From Halopiger goleimassiliensis (lineage in GTDB: Archaea > Halobacteriota > Halobacteria > Halobacteriales > Natrialbaceae): a stretch of 64,000 bases of DNA. The notes under the pieces are model-generated. The model was not told the DNA's origin. It was given only the letters and a program-made list of their open reading frames with translations, and made no database searches. Positions 26,588 to 36,858 of the stretch are shown one piece after another. Location: contig NZ_HG315690.1 of NCBI RefSeq assembly GCF_000455345.1, positions 1,935,360 through 1,999,359 of the forward strand, in the 5' to 3' direction. Both the position numbers and the translations under genes were made by a program. Each line of letters begins with the position of its first letter. Position 1 is the stretch's first letter.

Positions 26588-27385
26588 ATGAGAGTTGCAC
26601 AGCTCGGGTCGGGAACGCCGGAAGTCGCAGTCGTCGCAGGGGTCCACGGCGACGAGCCCTGCGGCGTTCGGGCCATCGAGCGGTTGCTCGAGGAACGCCC
26701 GACCGTCGAACGGCCCGTCAAGCTCGTCGTGGCCAACGAAGAGGCCCTCGAGCGACGGGTTCGGTTCCTCGACGAGGACCTCAATCGTGCGTTCCCGGGC
26801 GATCCGGACGCACAGACCCACGAGAAGCGCCTCGCCCATCGCCTCACCGAGGAACTCGCCGACTGTCTGACCTTCTCGATGCACTCGACGCAGAGCCACG
26901 GCGACCCCTTCGCCATCGTCAACGGGGTCAGCGCCACCGCACGCGATCTCGTCCCCCAACTGCCAGTCACGGCGATGGTCGAGACCAGCGAGTTCGCGGA
27001 GGGACGGCTGTTCTCCGAGATCGAGACCATCGAGGTCGAGTGTGGTCTCCAGGGGTCGGAGACGGCCGCCCAGAACGCCGACCGGCTGACGCGAGCGTTC
27101 TTGACCGCTGTCGGCGTGCTTCCCGGCGACACGATGCGTCGCGAACTCCCGGTCTACCGACTCACTGACGTCATCGAGAAGCAGACCGCCGACTCCTACG
27201 AGGTGTTCGTCGAGAACTTCACCGAAGTCGAAGCCGGCGAGACCTTCGCCGCCGCCGACGGCGACGAACAGATCGCCCAGGAAGCGTTCTATCCCGTCCT
27301 GATGTCTCCCTACGGCTACCGCGACGTCTTCGGCTACGCCGCCGAGAAAGTCGAGGTGCTGCCGTCGCAGACGGCCGCCGACTGA
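26588..27385 (+). CDS. Succinylglutamate desuccinylase/aspartoacylase family zinc carboxypeptidase-like protein
   Basis: 265 aa from the ATG at 26588. GVHGDEPCG supplies the His22 and Glu25 zinc ligands, followed by DEDLNRAFPGD (substrate Arg/Asn motif) and MHSTQSHGDPF (third ligand His and active-site region). A C-terminal beta domain follows. Family members hydrolyse N-acyl amino acids such as N-succinylglutamate or N-acetylaspartate. No arginine-catabolism genes are adjacent, so the substrate is open. Confidence 0.85.
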   Translation: MRVAQLGSGTPEVAVVAGVHGDEPCGVRAIERLLEERPTVERPVKLVVANEEALERRVRFLDEDLNRAFPGDPDAQTHEKRLAHRLTEELADCLTFSMHSTQSHGDPFAIVNGVSATARDLVPQLPVTAMVETSEFAEGRLFSEIETIEVECGLQGSETAAQNADRLTRAFLTAVGVLPGDTMRRELPVYRLTDVIEKQTADSYEVFVENFTEVEAGETFAAADGDEQIAQEAFYPVLMSPYGYRDVFGYAAEKVEVLPSQTAAD

Positions 27386-27504
27386 GACGACTGTCTACGA
27401 GGTTCCGGCGAGTCCGTTCTCGAGCGGCTCTAGGCTCGGCTTACAGGGCTTGCCCTGCCGTCGCAACCCCAATCGGAACGGCGAATCCCCTCGAGACGTC
27501 GGGT

Positions 27505-28173
27505 ATGCCGACAGCGACGGTCAAACGGTGGTTGGTCAACGGAATCGTCATCACGATTCCGCTCGCGGTGACCCTGATCGTATTCAGCGTCGTGCTGAAC
27601 TTCGTCCTGGGGATGCTCGAGCCGGTCGTCACGGCCGTGATCTACGTCTGGCCGAACGACCCGCCGACGGTCGTCGTCCAGTTCACGACGCTCGCCTCCC
27701 TGGTCGGATTCCTGTTGGCGGTCGGGTTCGTCGCGGAGCAGACGTCCGGCCAGCGCATCTCGCGGACGGTCCACGAGACGATCGAGTCGATCCCGGTCGT
27801 CAGCACCATCTACGCGAGCGTCCGCCGGGCCAGCGACATCCTCGCTGACGACGACACCGATCAGTTCCGCGAGGTCAAACTCGTCGAGTTCCCTCACGAG
27901 AACGCCCACATGCTCGGCTTCCTGACGGCCGATACTCCGGCGACTATCGAACGACGCCTCGGCGAGAACGACCTCCAGACCCTGATGATCCCCCTCGCAC
28001 CGAACCCCACCACGAACGGTTTCATCGTCCACGTCCCTACGGAACACGTCCACGAGGTAGATCTGACCGTCGAAGACGCGGTTCGATCGATCGCGACGCT
28101 CGGCGTCGCGACCGATCCCAACGAGGACGACGGCAGGACTGACCGTTCGTCGGTGACAGCCGCCGACGACTGA
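27505..28173 (+). CDS. DUF502 family membrane protein
   Basis: 222 aa. Two membrane helices (about 10-37 and 55-75) with a short loop, then a soluble domain with conserved ESIPVVSTIYASVRRASD and a region (LVEFPHENAHMLGFLT, NGFIVHVPTEHVHEVD) typical of DUF502. Function of the family is not established; membrane integrity or trafficking roles have been suggested. The C-terminus is acidic. Confidence 0.85.
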   Translation: MPTATVKRWLVNGIVITIPLAVTLIVFSVVLNFVLGMLEPVVTAVIYVWPNDPPTVVVQFTTLASLVGFLLAVGFVAEQTSGQRISRTVHETIESIPVVSTIYASVRRASDILADDDTDQFREVKLVEFPHENAHMLGFLTADTPATIERRLGENDLQTLMIPLAPNPTTNGFIVHVPTEHVHEVDLTVEDAVRSIATLGVATDPNEDDGRTDRSSVTAADD

Positions 28174-28286
28174 CGGTCGACGCGTCCACCGACCCGCGGC
28201 CCCGATGGTCGACGACGCGCGTCAGAGAGATACAAGTTTCCCCGCGGCAGAAGCCTTGATACGTCGGCATTCCCTTCGGGCGAGTG

Positions 28287-28844
28287 ATGACAGGTCCAGT
28301 GCTGTTCGTCGCGACGGTCGCGGAGCTGTTCCCCAACGGGACCAGCCACTACGCGATCGGCGGGTTGCTCGTCGGGTTGGGAACGGCCGTGATCTATCTC
28401 GGAACCGGCATTCCGGCCGGCGCGAGTACGTTCCTCGAGTCGACGCTCTCGTACGTCTCGGACCAGTCGCGATTCCAGCGGTACCGGGCCTCCCGGGACT
28501 GGCGGGTCGTCTTCACGCTCGGCATCGTCGCCGGGGCGGCCGTCTATGCGCTGACGTTCCAGAGCGGCCTCGTCTCGCACGGGCTGGCCCAGCCCGCGAC
28601 GATCGGTGAACTGGTCGACGTCGCCGGGATCACGCTCTGGTCGACCGACGTCCAACCCTGGCGGCTCTTCCTCGGCGGGATCCTCATCGGCATCGGCACC
28701 CGTCTCGGGAAGGGCTGCACCTCCGGTCACGGCGTCTGTGGCGTCGGCTCGGCCTCGAGCGCATCCGTCATTGGCGTCGCCACCTTTCTCCTCGTCGCGG
28801 TCGGCGTCGCCCAACTCGTCCAGGCGGTGGGGATGAGCCCATGA
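28287..28844 (+). CDS. YeeE/YedE family membrane protein, first half of pair
   Basis: 185 aa from the ATG at 28287 (a GTG directly before is possible). About five membrane helices and the GTRLGKGCTSGHGVCG motif carrying the Cys residues thought to relay thiosulfate or persulfide sulfur in YeeE/YedE channels. It overlaps the next gene by four bases (ATGA), so the two probably act together as a split transporter. No sulfur-metabolising enzyme is adjacent; the substrate (thiosulfate, selenium or other) is unassigned. Confidence 0.85.
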   Translation: MTGPVLFVATVAELFPNGTSHYAIGGLLVGLGTAVIYLGTGIPAGASTFLESTLSYVSDQSRFQRYRASRDWRVVFTLGIVAGAAVYALTFQSGLVSHGLAQPATIGELVDVAGITLWSTDVQPWRLFLGGILIGIGTRLGKGCTSGHGVCGVGSASSASVIGVATFLLVAVGVAQLVQAVGMSP

Positions 28845-29305
28845 GCAGCGACGACAGGCACCCGCTGTTCATGCCGCTGGTGTTCGTCGGCGGCCTGCTC
28901 TTCGGCTTCGGCCTCGCGTTCAGCCACATGGCCCAGCCCGAGGTCGTGCTCTCGTTCCTCCAGTTCGCCGACTTCGGCCTGATTTTCGTGATGGCTGGCG
29001 CAGCGATCGTGACGGGCATCGCCGTCTTCGGCGCGAGCCTTCTCCGTAGCGAGGCCCCGCTCACCGGCTCTCCCTACCGCCGTCGCCTGAAGACGCTCGA
29101 CCGGAACGTCGTCTTCGGCGGTGCGATCTTCGGCGTCGGCTGGGGACTCTCGGGCATCTGCCCCGGTGCGGCCTACGCCAGCCTCGGGGTCGGCAACGTG
29201 ATCGTCCTCTACGGCGTCGCCGGCATGTTCCTCGGCGCGTACGTCCAGGGCTACGTCCGCTCGAGGGGCGTCGACACCGGTCCGGAGGCGACGACGACGG
29301 ACTGA
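28841..29305 (+). CDS. YeeE/YedE family membrane protein, second half of pair (DUF6691-like)
   Basis: 154 aa. Four or so membrane helices. FGFGLAFSHMAQPEVV at the N-terminus and FGVGWGLSGICPGAAYASLG with its Cys are the family hallmarks. It follows the first half through an ATGA overlap. In many bacteria and archaea such paired YeeE/YedE proteins accompany persulfide dioxygenase or rhodanese genes; none is seen here. Confidence 0.85.
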   Translation: MSSDDRHPLFMPLVFVGGLLFGFGLAFSHMAQPEVVLSFLQFADFGLIFVMAGAAIVTGIAVFGASLLRSEAPLTGSPYRRRLKTLDRNVVFGGAIFGVGWGLSGICPGAAYASLGVGNVIVLYGVAGMFLGAYVQGYVRSRGVDTGPEATTTD

Positions 29306-29487
29306 CGCTCCCGGTTCGCGGATCGGGATCGATCGATCCGAGGCTCCTACTCGCCGGGACGCGAGAAAATACGCGTATTGATATCGACGTTTCCCCTCCT
29401 CTCGCCTCGAGCGGGTAGATCTCCCTGCGCTCGGATCGAAAGGTGGTAAACTTGATAGTAGTCGATACCGACCAATCCGGTACCGAG

Positions 29488-29700
29488 ATGGCTCACCGAG
29501 ACGACACGGATCGGGTGTTGGCTGCGTGTGCGGAGTGTGAATCGGTCTATACTGCGCGACAGTGGCCCGACGGGTCGATTCGGCTCATCGGTCAGGAGAC
29601 CTGTTCCTGCGGGTCGAGCGAGTTCGAGGTCGTCACCGAAGGCGACGTCGTGCCGGACTCGGACGATTCGAACCCGTCGAGCGGCATGGGCGACGAGTAA
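29488..29700 (+). CDS. 70-aa zinc-ribbon protein
   Basis: Start at the ATG 29488, with an AT-rich CTTGATAGTA ~30 nt ahead acting as a likely TATA element; the frame further upstream is improbable coding sequence. The protein has CAEC (with CxxC spacing) and CSCG knuckles forming one zinc site, then an acidic C-terminus. Unknown function; similar short proteins are common in haloarchaea. Confidence 0.65.
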   Translation: MAHRDDTDRVLAACAECESVYTARQWPDGSIRLIGQETCSCGSSEFEVVTEGDVVPDSDDSNPSSGMGDE

Positions 29701-29826
29701 CCGGCTCCGACGCGGACAAGGCGACCGTTCCCGTGCCCGTCGCTATCCAACCGACTGATCGCGGAAAAACGTCAGGAGAGCGGGGTCGTCGGAACGACGA
29801 GACCGAAACTGCGCCGCGAATCGACG

Positions 29827-31362
29827 CTACTCTTCCTCGAGAGCCTGCCAGGAGAGTCGCGGGTTCCGAGCCGCGCTCGTCTGATCGATCCGGCGGGCGG
29901 TGGTCCGCTCGGGTGCGTCGGCGAGCGTCTCGTCGTCTTCAGCGGCGACGGCGTTGAACGCGGCCGCGAGCCGATCGAGCGTCTCCTTGCTCTCGACCTC
30001 GGTCGGTTCTGTCATCAGCGCCTCGGGGACGATCTCGGGCCACTTCGTCGTCGGCGGGTGGACGCCGTAGTCGAGCATTCGTTTGGCGACGTCGGCGGCG
30101 TCCTGCTCGCCCGCACTGGCGACGAACTCGTGGTGGAACGGCTCGTACGGAACGTCGTACTCGATCTGACTCGCGAGGTAGTTCGCGTTGAGCACGGCCG
30201 TGGCGCTCGCGTCCGCGAGTCCCTCGTCGCCCAGCCGCGCGATGTAGGCGAACGCTTTCACGAGGACGAGCCAGTTGCCGTGGAACCCGTGAACCTTGCC
30301 GATCGTGTGCTCGGGGTCGAACAGTTCGTAGGTGGGTTCGCTCTTGCCCGCTTCGTTCTCGCGCACCCGCGGCGCTGGCAGGAACGGGGCCAACTCCTCG
30401 ACGACGCCGACCGGACCCGCGCCGGGGCCGCCGCCCCCGTGGGGCGTCGCGAACGTCTTGTGGACGTTGTAGTGCATCACGTCGAAGCCCATGTCGCCGG
30501 GCCGTGCGCGTCCGAGCAGGGCGTTCAGGTTCGCCCCGTCGTAGTAGAGCAGGCCGCCGACGTCGTGGACCATCGCGGCGATCTCCTCGATGTCGCGCTC
30601 GAACAGCCCCAGCGTGTTGGGGTTCGTGAGCATCAGCGCGGCCGTATCCTCCGAAAGTGCGGCCTCGAGTGCCTCGAGGTCGACCCGGCCGTCCTCGTCG
30701 CTGGGCAGCGAGACCACGTCGTATCCCCCCAGCGCGGCGCTGGCGAAGTTGGTCCCGTGGGCGCTCTCGGGGACGATCACCTCGTCGCGGTCCCCCTCGC
30801 CGTTGTGTTCGTGATAGGCCGCGGCGACGCGGATGCCGACGAACTCGCCGGCCGCCCCAGCGGGAGGTTGCAGCGTCACCGCGTCCATCCCGCCGATCCG
30901 GCCGAGGTAGTCCTGCAGCCGGTAGAGGAGTTCGAGCGTCCCCTGGACCGACTCCTCGGAGCGGTCCGGATGGACGGCAGCCGACGGCAGGGCGGCGACG
31001 TCCTCCGTGAACTTGGGGTTGTACTTCATCGTACACGACCCAAGCGGGTACGGGCCGCTGTCGATGCCATACACCATCTGGGAGAGCCGCGTGTAGTGTC
31101 GGGCCAGTTCGGGCTCCGAGAGGGCCGGTAGCTCGAGCGAATCGCGGGTGAGATCGTCCGGGAGCGGCGATTCGGCGCTCGTCTGTACACTCCCGGCATC
31201 TGCGGTCTCAGCGTCGGCGTCGTCGCCGCCAGTACCGTCGATCCGGACGCAGGTCAGGTCCTTCTCCGACAGTAGCGGTTCGTACTGGCCGTTCTCGACG
31301 TAGCGGGCCTGATCGTACCGGGCTTGCTCGTCAGCGCCGGTCGTCTCGCGGTCGTCGCTCAT
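29827..31362 (-). CDS. gcvPB: Glycine dehydrogenase (decarboxylating) subunit 2, P-protein
   Basis: 511 aa from the ATG at 31362, which overlaps the subunit 1 stop by four bases (ATGA). PLP-binding motif [21 protein letters not shown] contains the catalytic Lys. An ~80-residue acidic N-terminal extension before [17 protein letters not shown] is unusual in length. With GcvPA it decarboxylates glycine and loads the aminomethyl group onto lipoyl-GcvH. gcvH and gcvT lie about 31 kb away in this window. Confidence 0.95.
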   Translation of the reverse strand: MSDDRETTGADEQARYDQARYVENGQYEPLLSEKDLTCVRIDGTGGDDADAETADAGSVQTSAESPLPDDLTRDSLELPALSEPELARHYTRLSQMVYGIDSGPYPLGSCTMKYNPKFTEDVAALPSAAVHPDRSEESVQGTLELLYRLQDYLGRIGGMDAVTLQPPAGAAGEFVGIRVAAAYHEHNGEGDRDEVIVPESAHGTNFASAALGGYDVVSLPSDEDGRVDLEALEAALSEDTAALMLTNPNTLGLFERDIEEIAAMVHDVGGLLYYDGANLNALLGRARPGDMGFDVMHYNVHKTFATPHGGGGPGAGPVGVVEELAPFLPAPRVRENEAGKSEPTYELFDPEHTIGKVHGFHGNWLVLVKAFAYIARLGDEGLADASATAVLNANYLASQIEYDVPYEPFHHEFVASAGEQDAADVAKRMLDYGVHPPTTKWPEIVPEALMTEPTEVESKETLDRLAAAFNAVAAEDDETLADAPERTTARRIDQTSAARNPRLSWQALEEE

Positions 31363-32696
31363 CGGACCACCTCCTCGAGCGCCGCGACGAAGGCGTCCAG
31401 TCGCTCGTCGGGGACGCCGGCGACGCAGACCTGAATCTCGTGGTCGCCGACGACGTGGACCGCGAAGCCGCGTTCCTCGAGGTCGTCGGCGATCGCTTCC
31501 GCGGGCTGGTCGACGCGAGCGACGAACTCGCGGAGGTGGTGGCGGTCGTGGACCGGAGCCTGTACGCCGACGAGGTCGTCGATCCGCTCCGCCAGGTCCC
31601 TCGCCCGAGTGACGCCGCGGTTCGCGAGGTCGATCATCCCCTCGGGACCCAGGGAGGCGGCGTGGATCGCCGTCCGCAGGGCCACCCAGGCCTGATTCGT
31701 ACAGATGTTGCTCGTCGCCCGTTCCCGACGAATGTGCTGTTCGCGGGTCTGGAGCGTCAGCGTGTAGGCGCGCCGGTCGGTCGCGTCCTCGCTGGCACCG
31801 ACCAGTCGGCCGGGAACCTGTCGCAGGTACGCCTCGCGGGTCGCGAACAGGCCCAGTCCCATCCCGTAACTCGTCGGCAGACCGAGGACGCTCGCGTCGC
31901 CGACGACGACGTCGGCACCGACGTCGACCGGCCGCTCGAGGACGGAAAGGGCGATTGGGTCCGACCCGAGGACGAACAGCGCGTCGGCGTCGTTCGCTAC
32001 CGCTCCGACCTCGGCGAGGCGCTCCTCGACCGTCCCGCGGACGGTCGGGTTCTCGGCGTAGACCATGACGCACTCCTCGTCGACGGCCTCCTCGAGCGCC
32101 GCGACGTCGACGTTCGCGTCGTCGGTCGCGTAGGTCTCGACCGAGAGGTCAGTGCCCGCGACGTAGTTCGCGAGCGTCGAACGTCGTTCCTCGCGCAGCA
32201 GGTCGGGCACGAGGACGCGGTGGCCGTCGGCGTCGCGCACGCGGTCGGCCAGCGTCGCGGCCTCCCCCAGCGCCGTCGCCGCGTCGTACATCGAACAGTT
32301 GGCGACCTTGAGTCCGGTCAACTCGACCAGCAGGGACTGGTACTCGAACAGCGCCTGCAGGAACCCCTGGGAGACCTCCGGCTGGTACTGCGTGTAGGAG
32401 GTCAGAAACTCCGAGCGGTCGGCGAGGTGATCGACCAGCGACGGCACGTAGTAGCCGTAGTGGCCCCGACCGAGCAGTTCCGTCAGGTCGTCGTTGCGAC
32501 CCAGTATCGACCGGACGAGACGCCGCGTCTCGCGCTCCGAACGCGGTTCGATCCCGAACTCGTCGTCGAACTGTACTGCGGACGGGATGTCGAAGAGGTC
32601 GGCGACCGAATCGGCCCCGATCGCCTCGAGCATCGCCGTCCGTTCCGCATCCGTGTGTGGTGCGTACGGACTCCCCGTAGCTCGTGATCCGTGCAT
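31359..32696 (-). CDS. gcvPA: Glycine dehydrogenase (decarboxylating) subunit 1, P-protein
   Basis: 445 aa, ATG at 32696. Fold-type I PLP-related subunit lacking its own PLP Lys, as usual for the A half. Recognisable segments: [34 protein letters not shown] and TSNICTNQA. Translationally coupled to gcvPB. Archaeal and many bacterial P-proteins are split this way. The ~215-bp leader upstream shows no structure that I can assign as a riboswitch. Confidence 0.95.
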   Translation of the reverse strand: MHGSRATGSPYAPHTDAERTAMLEAIGADSVADLFDIPSAVQFDDEFGIEPRSERETRRLVRSILGRNDDLTELLGRGHYGYYVPSLVDHLADRSEFLTSYTQYQPEVSQGFLQALFEYQSLLVELTGLKVANCSMYDAATALGEAATLADRVRDADGHRVLVPDLLREERRSTLANYVAGTDLSVETYATDDANVDVAALEEAVDEECVMVYAENPTVRGTVEERLAEVGAVANDADALFVLGSDPIALSVLERPVDVGADVVVGDASVLGLPTSYGMGLGLFATREAYLRQVPGRLVGASEDATDRRAYTLTLQTREQHIRRERATSNICTNQAWVALRTAIHAASLGPEGMIDLANRGVTRARDLAERIDDLVGVQAPVHDRHHLREFVARVDQPAEAIADDLEERGFAVHVVGDHEIQVCVAGVPDERLDAFVAALEEVVR

Positions 32697-32912
32697 AGTT
32701 AGTTCCGTCTCCGTCGAACGCGACCCGTCCGCGATACCCGACAGGTCGACCGCGACTCGATATCCACCCGTAGTTGCCAGGGGGTAATGAACACACCCCT
32801 TCTGTACTCAGAATGTCACGGATCGCGTCACGAGTTCGTATCCAAACCGCCCCCGAAGTCCCGCCGATACGCCGGCAACGTGAGGGACCCGCATCCGTCC
32901 GGACGGTCGTTC

Positions 32913-34208
32913 TTACTGACCGCTCGCGTCCCCGTGACCGCCGTTCCGATCCGGGGACTCGTCGGATCGCGATTCGTCGCCCGCGATACCGCTGTCGCCG
33001 TCGGATTCTTCGATCGAATCGTCCGCCGAACGTTGTGCGTCCGAATCGTCGTTCGGGTCGTCAGTGGCTACACGTGGGTCCGATCCGTCCGCGACGCCTT
33101 CGGAGGCACCCTCGGGCGCGCCGATTCCGGTGTCCGGATCCGTCTCGACGGCGGGTTCCTCGGCGTCGGCTTGGGGGCGAGCCATCCCGTTGCGCCGTTC
33201 TCGAGCGAACACGTCGAGCGTGACCTTCGCGCCGCCGAGAACGACCGGGCCGATGAACAGACCGACGGCCCCGAAGACGACGAGACCGCCGAAGATACCG
33301 ACGACGACGATCGCGGAGTTGAACGCGCTCGAGCGGCCGATCAGCGCCGGCCGGAGGTAGGTGTCGGAGGCGCTGACGAGCGAGCCGTAGAGAACGAGGA
33401 TCACGGCGGCTCCTATCGATCCGGTCGCCAGCAGGTAGAGCGTGACCGGGATCCAGACGCCGAACGCGCCCACGAGCGGGAGCAACGCGAGCACGAACGT
33501 CGCCACGGTGAGAAAGACCACCGCCGGGACGTCGAGCAGGAACAACCCGATTCCGAGCAGGATCGCCTGGACGCCGGCGACGGCGACGTTGCCGACGACC
33601 GAGGCCCACATGAGTCGATCGAGTTTCCGCCGCAGTTCCAGCTGGACGTCGTCCTCGATCGGGAGCACCTGCTGGAACCACGCGACGAGGGCGTCCCCGT
33701 CACGCAACAGCGAGAAGAGGACGAACAGCGTCACCGTGATACCGATAAACAGCGACGGGAGACCGCCCGCGAACTCCACCGTCCGCGTCGCGATCCCCTG
33801 TAAGCCGGTCGCGATCGGGTCCTGGTAGTTCTCGTACAGTTCGACCAGGTCGACGCTGTAGCCCGTCGACTCGAGCTGGGCTTCGATCGCGCCGACGTCG
33901 AGTTCGCCGTTCTGGAGGGCCGCCACGACGTCGAACGCCTCACGGATCGCGATCGCGAGGACGTACGCGAGCGGGAGCAAAATGGTGAGGATCGCCACGG
34001 CGACGAGCGTGAGCGCGGCGACCATCGAGCCGACGAGACGCTCGAGGCGTCGCTGCGCGGGCATGAGAATGTACGCGAGGACGACCCCGAGCAACACGTA
34101 CTGGAGATAGGGGAGAATGACCAGCAGCCCCAACACGGCGCTGACGGCTGCGAGCGCGGTCAACGCCGGATTGTCGGAGAGCCACTCGCCGTCGATACTA
34201 CCGGACAT
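32913..34208 (-). CDS. AI-2E family transporter (PerM-like permease)
   Basis: 431 aa from the ATG at 34208 (MSGSIDGEW), preferred over a start 17 codons upstream. About eight membrane segments, with a large loop around residues 90-150 (YSVDLVELYENYQDP) and the conserved PLVGAFGVWIPV region and GPVVLGG near the end. The last ~90 residues are a disordered acidic tail. The family includes putative exporters of small molecules and Na+/H+ antiporters. Substrate unknown. Confidence 0.85.
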   Translation of the reverse strand: MSGSIDGEWLSDNPALTALAAVSAVLGLLVILPYLQYVLLGVVLAYILMPAQRRLERLVGSMVAALTLVAVAILTILLPLAYVLAIAIREAFDVVAALQNGELDVGAIEAQLESTGYSVDLVELYENYQDPIATGLQGIATRTVEFAGGLPSLFIGITVTLFVLFSLLRDGDALVAWFQQVLPIEDDVQLELRRKLDRLMWASVVGNVAVAGVQAILLGIGLFLLDVPAVVFLTVATFVLALLPLVGAFGVWIPVTLYLLATGSIGAAVILVLYGSLVSASDTYLRPALIGRSSAFNSAIVVVGIFGGLVVFGAVGLFIGPVVLGGAKVTLDVFARERRNGMARPQADAEEPAVETDPDTGIGAPEGASEGVADGSDPRVATDDPNDDSDAQRSADDSIEESDGDSGIAGDESRSDESPDRNGGHGDASGQ

Positions 34209-34325
34209 GCCGCCGGCTACGAGTCGGAGATCAATTAGTGTACTGACCTGTACACGCACAGCGGAATTGTCACGGGGATCGACGGCTGGCCCACGGGGAA
34301 GTAGAGGCGACGGACGACGGAGCGG

Positions 34326-36806
34326 TCACTCCTCGAGCAGCGGCCGCGACGAGTTCGTAACGACGAGAATGCTGCTGCCGGCCATCGCGAGCGCCGCCAG
34401 CAACGGGTTGAACAGGCCCGTGACCGCCAGCGGGATCGCAATCGCGTTGTAACAGAACGCCCAGCCGACGTTGCCCTTGACGCGGCGGTCGGTGGCGCGG
34501 GCCAGGTCGAAGACCGTTTCGACCGAGGCGAGGTCGTCGTCGACGAGCGCGACGTCGGCCGCGTCGGCGGCCATCGCCGTGCCACCACCGAGGGCGATTC
34601 CCAGGTCCGCCGTCGCGAGCGCGGGCGCGTCGTTCGTCCCGTCGCCGACCATCACCGTCTGTCCGCGGCCCTTGAGCCGGTCGATCGTCTCGGCCTTCCC
34701 TTCCGGCGGAACGCCGGCGAAGACCCGATCGACGGCCGAGTGCTCCCGGAGACGCCCGGTCGCCCGTTCGTCGTCGCCGGTCAGGACGACCACCTCGGTC
34801 TCCGTTGCGGCGATGGCCGAGAGCGTCTCGTCCCACCCCTCGCGGAGTTCGTCGCCGACGACGACGACCCCCTCCGCAGCGCCGTCCCGCCCGACCGCGA
34901 TCGGAACTCGTCCCGTCTCGCGGCGCTCGGCGATCGTCCGCTCGATGGCGTCGGGAACCCGCCACCCGAGGTCGCGGAACAGGTCGGGGTGGCCGACGAC
35001 GATTCGCTCGCCGTCGACGATCCCGGCGACGCCGTTACGGTGGCTCTCGAACTCCTCGACGCGGTCGTCGTCCGCGGGATCGTCGTCGCTCGTGGTAGCT
35101 CCCTCTGAGTCGGCAGTCGCGTCGACGGCACCACCGTCGGCGACTGGGTCGAGGTCGTCGGCCGGTCGGGCATCGGCGATCGCCCGTCCGATCGGGTGGG
35201 CCGACTGCGCCTCGAGCAGGGCGGCACGCTCGAGCAGGGCGTGGTCGCAGTCGGTCTCGACGACGGTCATGTCGCCGGTCGTGATGGTGCCGGTCTTGTC
35301 GAAGACGACGGTGTCGGCCTCGCGGATGCGCTCGAAGACGCTGTCGTCGAAGACGACGATCGAGCGTTCCAGGGCGTCGCGGATGCCGGCGGCGACGGCC
35401 ATCGGGGTCGCCAGCCCGAGCGCGCAGGGACAGGAGACGATGACGACCGTCAGCCCGACGAGCAGGGCGTCGGCGAGTCCAGCGCCGAGGGCGAGATAGG
35501 CGACCGTGACGAGGACCGCGAGCGAGAGCACGACGGGGACGAAGATCGTCGCGAGTTTGTCGGCGAGCTTCTGGACGCCCCCGCTGGTGCTCTGGAGGTC
35601 CCAGACGAGTTCCGTGATCCGGTCGAGCGTGCTGGTGGCGTCCTCGCCGACGCGGACGGTGATCGCGCCGTCCTCGACCATCGATCCGCCGACGACGGGA
35701 TCGCCGACCCCCTTCGTGACCGGCAGGGATTCGCCGGTGACGACCGCCTCGTCGATCGCCGCCTCGCCGTCGACGACGTCGCCGTCGACCGGGATCCGCT
35801 CGCCTGCCCGGACGATCACCTCGTCGTCCGCCTCGAGGTCGTCGATGCCGACGGTCTCGGGCTCCCCGTCGGGGCCGATCCGGCGGGCCTCGTCGACCTG
35901 AACGCTGGTCAGGTCCGAGAGGCGTTCGACGGCCTCGCCCTTGAGCGAGGACTCGTAGTAGTTCCCGACGGTGACGACGACCACGACCGCGACGGTCACG
36001 TCGTAGAAGATGTGCGGCCCGCCGACGACGATGGAGATGGTGCTGTAGAGCCACGGCCCGACGGCCGCGACGGCGATGAGCAGGTCCATGTTCGGCGAGC
36101 GCGTCCGGAGCGCGACGTACGCGCCCTGGAGGATCGGTTTCCCCGTAAACGCGAGGATGATCGTCGTCAGCGCGGCGATCATCAGGTAAAACGGCGTCGC
36201 GAGGTCGCTCGCCAGCGTCGCCTCGAAGAACTCCATCGTCCGCTCGTCGTAGACCCACTCGCCGAAGTAGGTGGGGTAGATGATGACGACGTACTGGAGC
36301 ATCACCATCATCCCCATCAGGACGCCGACGGCGAGGCGAGCCATCTCCCAGTTGTCCGCCTGACGCCTGCTGAAGGTGTCGTCCCGGTCGTAGGCGCTGT
36401 AGCCGAGGCCGCTGATACGGTCTTTCAGGTCTTCGACCGACACCGCGTCCGGATCGTGGTCGATCCGGACCGTCTCGGTCACGTAACTCGAGCGCGCGTC
36501 GCTGACGCCGTCGGTCGCGGTCGCGACCGACTCGATGAACGCCTCGCAGGTCGCACAGTACATCCCGTCGACCTCGAGGAACGTCGTCTCGTGACCGGGT
36601 GGACGCTCCTGGTCCTCGGGTTCCTCGTCCGCCCGTCGCGTGCGGCGGACGTCCTCGGCGTCGACGTCCTCGACGTCGCCGAGGACCTCGTAGACGTCGC
36701 GACAGCCGACACAACAGAACTCGTTGCCGTCGGCGGTGACGCCGCTTCCCGCTACCGGGAGATCACAGAGCGTACAGCCCGTCTCGGTCGCGTGTTCGTC
36801 GGTCAT
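34326..36806 (-). CDS. Copper-translocating P1B-type ATPase (paralog of the one near the oxidase genes)
   Basis: 826 aa. Same architecture as the ATPase at 3.9-6.3 kb: N-terminal CxxC and CCVGC metal-binding domain, HMA domain (GMYCATCEAF), [24 protein letters not shown]. An acidic insertion lies in the nucleotide-binding domain (about residues 535-590). Its operon partner upstream is a SafE/DsbD_2-like membrane protein, the pairing seen for CcoI-type ATPases in bacterial oxidase assembly. Likely supplies Cu to an oxidase or cuproprotein, or exports excess Cu; sequence alone does not decide. Confidence 0.9.
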   Translation of the reverse strand: MTDEHATETGCTLCDLPVAGSGVTADGNEFCCVGCRDVYEVLGDVEDVDAEDVRRTRRADEEPEDQERPPGHETTFLEVDGMYCATCEAFIESVATATDGVSDARSSYVTETVRIDHDPDAVSVEDLKDRISGLGYSAYDRDDTFSRRQADNWEMARLAVGVLMGMMVMLQYVVIIYPTYFGEWVYDERTMEFFEATLASDLATPFYLMIAALTTIILAFTGKPILQGAYVALRTRSPNMDLLIAVAAVGPWLYSTISIVVGGPHIFYDVTVAVVVVVTVGNYYESSLKGEAVERLSDLTSVQVDEARRIGPDGEPETVGIDDLEADDEVIVRAGERIPVDGDVVDGEAAIDEAVVTGESLPVTKGVGDPVVGGSMVEDGAITVRVGEDATSTLDRITELVWDLQSTSGGVQKLADKLATIFVPVVLSLAVLVTVAYLALGAGLADALLVGLTVVIVSCPCALGLATPMAVAAGIRDALERSIVVFDDSVFERIREADTVVFDKTGTITTGDMTVVETDCDHALLERAALLEAQSAHPIGRAIADARPADDLDPVADGGAVDATADSEGATTSDDDPADDDRVEEFESHRNGVAGIVDGERIVVGHPDLFRDLGWRVPDAIERTIAERRETGRVPIAVGRDGAAEGVVVVGDELREGWDETLSAIAATETEVVVLTGDDERATGRLREHSAVDRVFAGVPPEGKAETIDRLKGRGQTVMVGDGTNDAPALATADLGIALGGGTAMAADAADVALVDDDLASVETVFDLARATDRRVKGNVGWAFCYNAIAIPLAVTGLFNPLLAALAMAGSSILVVTNSSRPLLEE

Positions 36807-36858
36807 CGGTTTGTGGTAGGTTACGTTCCGTGCGGTTCCGTTCGTTCGAGCGCGGTCG

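Noticed and set aside
32697..32912. Possible glycine riboswitch ahead of gcvPA
   Set aside because: I could not find paired tandem helices or a conserved core, and such riboswitches are not established in haloarchaea.
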